16,905 nt of DNA from Lachnoclostridium sp. UBA7122 (lineage in GTDB: Bacteria > Bacillota > Clostridia > Lachnospirales > Lachnospiraceae): the NCBI GenBank assembly GCA_002493085.1, contig DKXQ01000105.1:1-16905 (forward strand), read 5' to 3'. The notes below the pieces were generated by a model. It was given only the letters and a program-made list of their open reading frames with translations, was not told the DNA's origin and made no database searches. Position 1 is the stretch's first letter. Each line of letters starts with the position of its first letter. Below are positions 14,041-16,905 of this stretch, one piece after another. Position numbers and translations under genes: made by a program.

Positions 14041-14436
14041 TTATTCAATCACTACGCCATCAATCCTGTCTTTCTTCTGCTTTAACACCAATTTAAAACT
14101 TCCATCTGTCTTTGTAAACTTTTCCTCATAGGAAACAACAAAAGCATGTGATAATTCATATTTCCTTGGTGCTGTTGCATGCTGGTATTCCACAGTTACT
14201 TTCTTATAAGCATCTGCGCTTTCTGGTTTTACCAGTGCCCATGTTGCCATGCTCTTTGCAGCATCACGCATAAATAACTTGTCTGCATCAAAAGAAACTT
14301 TTCCGTGGATTGTAAGCTCTGCTTCAATGTCAGAAGACCTTGCAAAAGAATCCTCCGGAATTTTAGAACTGAAAGAAACATCAATAATTTCCTCACTCAG
14401 CTCAGTTACGTCAGCGATTACTATTTTGTATGCCAC
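14041..14436 (-). CDS. Putative tail-tube (Hcp-like) protein
   Basis: A 131-residue beta-rich protein directly after the large sheath-like gene, the expected place and size for a contractile-tail tube subunit. The sequence alternates strands (MAYKIVIADVTEL, DIEAELTIHGKVSF, YKKVTVEYQHATAPRKYEL, FKLVLKQKKDRIDGVVIE) with one helix (KLFMRDAAKSMATWALVK). No signal peptide or membrane helix is seen. The start is a GTG at 14434-14436, with AGGGGGT seven bases upstream, which decides the start; the nearby ATG is in another frame. Hexamers of such subunits stack into the inner tube that carries the spike. I identify it by context and beta-barrel-like pattern rather than by a clear Hcp motif, and database names for relatives may be misleading. 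Confidence 0.65.
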   Translation of the reverse strand: MAYKIVIADVTELSEEIIDVSFSSKIPEDSFARSSDIEAELTIHGKVSFDADKLFMRDAAKSMATWALVKPESADAYKKVTVEYQHATAPRKYELSHAFVVSYEEKFTKTDGSFKLVLKQKKDRIDGVVIE

Positions 14437-14463
14437 GACACATACCCCCTAACATAATACTGG

Positions 14464-14478
14464 TGTAGCTATGCTACA
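14464..14478. repeat. Short perfect inverted repeat upstream of the tube gene
   Basis: TGTAGC-TAT-GCTACA is a six-base palindrome with a three-base loop, 27 bases upstream of the tube start. It may be an operator or an RNA hairpin in the leader. I see only a weak -10-like TATTAT nearby and no good -35, so I do not call a promoter. Confidence 0.4.
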
Positions 14479-14505
14479 TTGTTTTAAAGTTACTATATAG
14501 ATAAC

Positions 14506-14526
14506 ATGAAGAAAAATTTTCTTCAT
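14506..14526. repeat. AT-rich palindrome after the sheath gene
   Basis: ATGAAGAAAA and TTTTCTTCAT flank a single base, a near-perfect 21-base palindrome 34 bases beyond the sheath stop. Low GC makes it a weak hairpin. With its T run it could act as a weak terminator or processing site between sheath and tube, or as a protein-binding site. The 124-base sheath-tube gap is among the longest in the window. Confidence 0.4.
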
Positions 14527-14560
14527 ATACACCCATCAGGTTTCAAACAAAAATATGTGG

Positions 14561-16858
14561 TCAGTCTGTATTAATCTGGAGTTCCATATTTTCAGAAACA
14601 CCAGCAAAATTGATTTCTATATTGTATGTTGTATCATTACATTCACCTTTTTCAATTCCATCACCTTCACGTAATATTGAATTTACATAATTTGGTGACA
14701 ACTGCCATTCTTTAACTTTCCCACCAGATTCAAATATCTTGTCAATTCTTTCTTTTTTATAATCACTTGTCAATGCGCCAATCATGCGGTAAAGATATGT
14801 GCGTGTTGTTTCACGGAATATACTTTCAAAACCCCCATTTTTGCTTTCATTCATACAGCGTGATTTATATACAGTAATCAGGTTAATAACGTTTCCATTT
14901 AACTGGTTCTTGTCAGATGAAAATATAAACCCATATTTATGTTCATTAATAATATTTTTTGTTTCCGTTGTATATCCTGCAATTTCTTTTGGCATATTTG
15001 TTGTAACATAAAGGGCATTATCACCTGCCTCAATATCAAACCTTACACCTGGATATTCTTTTTTTACCTTGCCACCGAACTTTGCAGATAAAAAGTTTGG
15101 GCACTGGTATGCAGATACAATGCCTGCTGCTACATATGCCGCCCCGATATAAACCCCGTAAATCCAGAATTTCATAAAATCATCCCTGTCAGTGGAAAAT
15201 TCCAGTTTACCATCCTCTCCACGGACTGCCTTAGAACCTAATACCACACGGGATTTATCACTTGGGATTACAGTAAAGTTTGGCAGGCATGGGATTGCAT
15301 ACCTGCTGTACTCTGTATTCTCTAAATCTTCTGTATTTTCCATATACTGGTCCATTCCATGTGTTGAAAGTTTCAAAAATGTTGTGTCTTCACTGGCTTC
15401 AAAAGAGAAAAAGACCTGTATCCTGTAATCTTTAATCTCATCTAATAAAAGCTGTAAATCTGATACAGGTGTTGGCACAATAGAAGTGCCTGTATAAATA
15501 TCACCTGTATACCCAAACTGCCTCATTGTATCTTCATCTATATCCATTTCACTATCATCTGAATATTCAATATTTGGAACTATGCCAAACCAGATAGTAT
15601 TGCTGTAATCTGATTTATTATTTACTGTTTCAAGGTATTTTTTAAGGTTATCAAGATTTTTTTCCTCTAAAATTTCCGTCATAGGGGCATTTACAACCAG
15701 TAATGAAGGACGCATAAATGCTGTTTTAGGCTGGTACTGGTCAAAAAATGCTTTTACACTCAATATTCTTTCAATAAGAAGTTTTGCCGTACGTATAAAT
15801 GCTTTCTGCCAGAGAGTATTTATTGCTGAGTATTTATTATAAAGCTCAACTTTATCATTAATGTCCATTGCAACCAGCTTGTCTGGCACTTTATCAGTAA
15901 ATGCAGCAACAATTAATTCCTTTGACAGTGAAGCAGAAGAGGATGTATCATCATATTCCTGCCCTACTGATGCATAAAGTGCCCTCATGCTTTCATTGTA
16001 CTGTTCTTCAATAACAGAAACTGATAAATCCTTGTAACTGATAGTTTCCTTTGCTGGCTGTGCTGTTACAGCAATTTCACCTTTTGCAGTATTAGCAAGT
16101 CCTGTACTTTCCTTACTGACTGTACCTTTCCTGTCCTCAAGAAGTGCAGCAGGATTATCCTTTACTTCAAGTGCAACAATTTCTGCATCACCATTAAATA
16201 CAGGAAGTGCCGGGTTAAATTCTGTAACTCCTTTCCTCGCAGCACTTGCCGCTGTATCTAAATTATCTTTAATCATGCCAAGCATTAAAGTAAGCTGTGA
16301 AGCCGTTTCATTATAGTATTTTTTTGTTTTATCAAGTTTTGATTTCAGTTTCAGCACAGCATCCTGTTTGGCTGGTGAGTCACTCTCAAACTCTGCATTT
16401 TTATTCTCTAAATATGTAATGTCTTTTTTTAGTTTTTTGATTTCTTTTAAAGTTTTATGTGGTGCTAACATTTCAGTTACTTTTTCATAATTAAAAGAAG
16501 CATTTGTAGCACCAGATGCTTTCTTGCTGTCCATAATTGAAATAAACATCTTTAAAAAAGTATTACTGCGGTCAATTACAATCTCTTTAACAAGGGGTTC
16601 TGGTATGCCTGCTGGTTTTGTAAGTTCATAAACCATTCCTCTCTCCTGGTCAAAATAACTGTAAATGGTTGGCTTGAACTTTTTTAAAAACTCATCAAAG
16701 TTATGTACTAAAAGTGCATTATTAATTTCTGCTACTTTTTCATCTGTCAGGCTTTTAGAATTTTCATCCACATCTGACATAATATTAAACATATTAAAAA
16801 CTTCCGGGTTCACAACATCAAACAAAATTGTCCGGTTTGTCTGTTCAATTATTCCCAT
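14561..16858 (-). CDS. Putative contractile sheath protein (765 aa)
   Basis: A 765-residue soluble protein, the first gene of the operon in this window. Residues 1-130 are mixed, 134-185 form a charged coiled coil, and 210-310 look like a flexible Ala/Glu/Ser-rich linker. From about 330 to the end a sheath-like core is suggested: PSLLVVNAP (384-392), IQVFFSFEAS, RYAIPCLPNFTVIPS, FWIYGVYIGAAYVAAGIVSA (564-583) and FLSAKFGGKVKKEYPGVRFD. The C-terminus ends in a strand (YNIEINFAGVSENMELQI), as in the interlocking arm of sheath proteins. It is longer than TssC (about 500) or phage sheaths and may combine TssB- and TssC-like parts. The ATG has GGAGGAG upstream. The call rests on position next to the tube gene and on fold-like patterns; no single sheath motif proves it, and relatives may be misnamed as regulators. 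Confidence 0.6.
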   Translation of the reverse strand: MGIIEQTNRTILFDVVNPEVFNMFNIMSDVDENSKSLTDEKVAEINNALLVHNFDEFLKKFKPTIYSYFDQERGMVYELTKPAGIPEPLVKEIVIDRSNTFLKMFISIMDSKKASGATNASFNYEKVTEMLAPHKTLKEIKKLKKDITYLENKNAEFESDSPAKQDAVLKLKSKLDKTKKYYNETASQLTLMLGMIKDNLDTAASAARKGVTEFNPALPVFNGDAEIVALEVKDNPAALLEDRKGTVSKESTGLANTAKGEIAVTAQPAKETISYKDLSVSVIEEQYNESMRALYASVGQEYDDTSSSASLSKELIVAAFTDKVPDKLVAMDINDKVELYNKYSAINTLWQKAFIRTAKLLIERILSVKAFFDQYQPKTAFMRPSLLVVNAPMTEILEEKNLDNLKKYLETVNNKSDYSNTIWFGIVPNIEYSDDSEMDIDEDTMRQFGYTGDIYTGTSIVPTPVSDLQLLLDEIKDYRIQVFFSFEASEDTTFLKLSTHGMDQYMENTEDLENTEYSRYAIPCLPNFTVIPSDKSRVVLGSKAVRGEDGKLEFSTDRDDFMKFWIYGVYIGAAYVAAGIVSAYQCPNFLSAKFGGKVKKEYPGVRFDIEAGDNALYVTTNMPKEIAGYTTETKNIINEHKYGFIFSSDKNQLNGNVINLITVYKSRCMNESKNGGFESIFRETTRTYLYRMIGALTSDYKKERIDKIFESGGKVKEWQLSPNYVNSILREGDGIEKGECNDTTYNIEINFAGVSENMELQINTD

Positions 16859-16905
16859 ATATCTCCTCCAGTTTATATAACTTTTAATAGTAAAATAAAT
16901 TTTTT
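16859..16905 (-). promoter_or_regulatory. Leader of the operon at the window edge
   Basis: Only 47 bases lie upstream of the sheath gene. They hold the GGAGGAG ribosome binding site and an AT-rich stretch with a TATATAA run, but no convincing -35 element. The promoter, or further genes of the system, must lie beyond the window. Confidence 0.35.

Noticed and set aside
14437..14560. Promoter for the tube gene
   Set aside because: TATTAT is present but the -35 is poor and transcription would begin almost at the RBS; read-through from the sheath gene is simpler.
16859..16905. Possible promoter just before the sheath gene
   Set aside because: A TATATAA run is present but no -35 is recognisable and the window ends; AT-rich DNA gives such runs by chance.
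1..16905. CRISPR array, tRNA, rRNA, insertion sequence, integrase or attachment site
   Set aside because: No regularly spaced repeats, no tRNA-like cloverleaf, no transposase or recombinase motif was seen.
1..16905. Ordinary prophage tail or R-type tailocin
   Set aside because: No tape measure, lysis, terminase or capsid genes; DUF4280, FHA and PP2C-like genes with toxin/immunity fit a secretion machine better.

Overview
The window looks like a low-GC Firmicute, most likely a gut Clostridia/Lachnospiraceae genome. The evidence is the AT-rich base composition, consistently strong AGGAGG-type ribosome binding sites, and a protein set I associate with that group. Every credible gene is on the minus strand and reads right to left, with short gaps or overlaps, so this is essentially one operon of about 16.8 kb. 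Species cannot be determined from the sequence.

The operon encodes a phage-tail-like contractile injection system related to type VI secretion. From its 5' end (right edge) it holds: a large putative sheath protein (765 aa); a small tube-like protein (131 aa); a signalling and membrane block made of a two-TM protein with an FHA-like domain, a zinc-ribbon FHA protein, a degenerate PP2C-like protein, and a PP2C-like/TM/TPR protein; a block of unassigned proteins likely to be baseplate or assembly factors (403 and 232 aa); an actin/Hsp70-like ATPase with a SAP-like N-terminus (848 aa); and a 256-aa protein resembling phage or TssK receptor-binding shells. It ends with a DUF4280 (PAAR-like) tip, a DcrB/EagR-like putative effector chaperone and a VgrG-like spike. 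No ClpV-type AAA+ unfoldase, TssJLM-like membrane complex or gp25/TssE-like protein is visible in the window.

The left end is the effector module. It has a polymorphic toxin with a hydrophobic pre-toxin segment, a Hint self-cleaving domain and a short C-terminal toxin domain, followed directly by a small putative immunity gene. Beyond that lies a decayed toxin C-terminus carrying stops and a frameshift, the debris expected when toxin cassettes are exchanged. This end is visibly more AT-rich than the structural genes.

Two RNA-level signals stand out. One is an attenuator-like region of mutually exclusive hairpins between the 232-aa gene and the ATPase gene. The other is a hairpin directly after the tube gene that could help set its high dosage. 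Likely working model: tube and sheath polymerise on a baseplate, VgrG and DUF4280 form the tip, the EagR-like protein loads the Hint toxin, and the FHA/PP2C-like membrane proteins regulate or anchor the machine.
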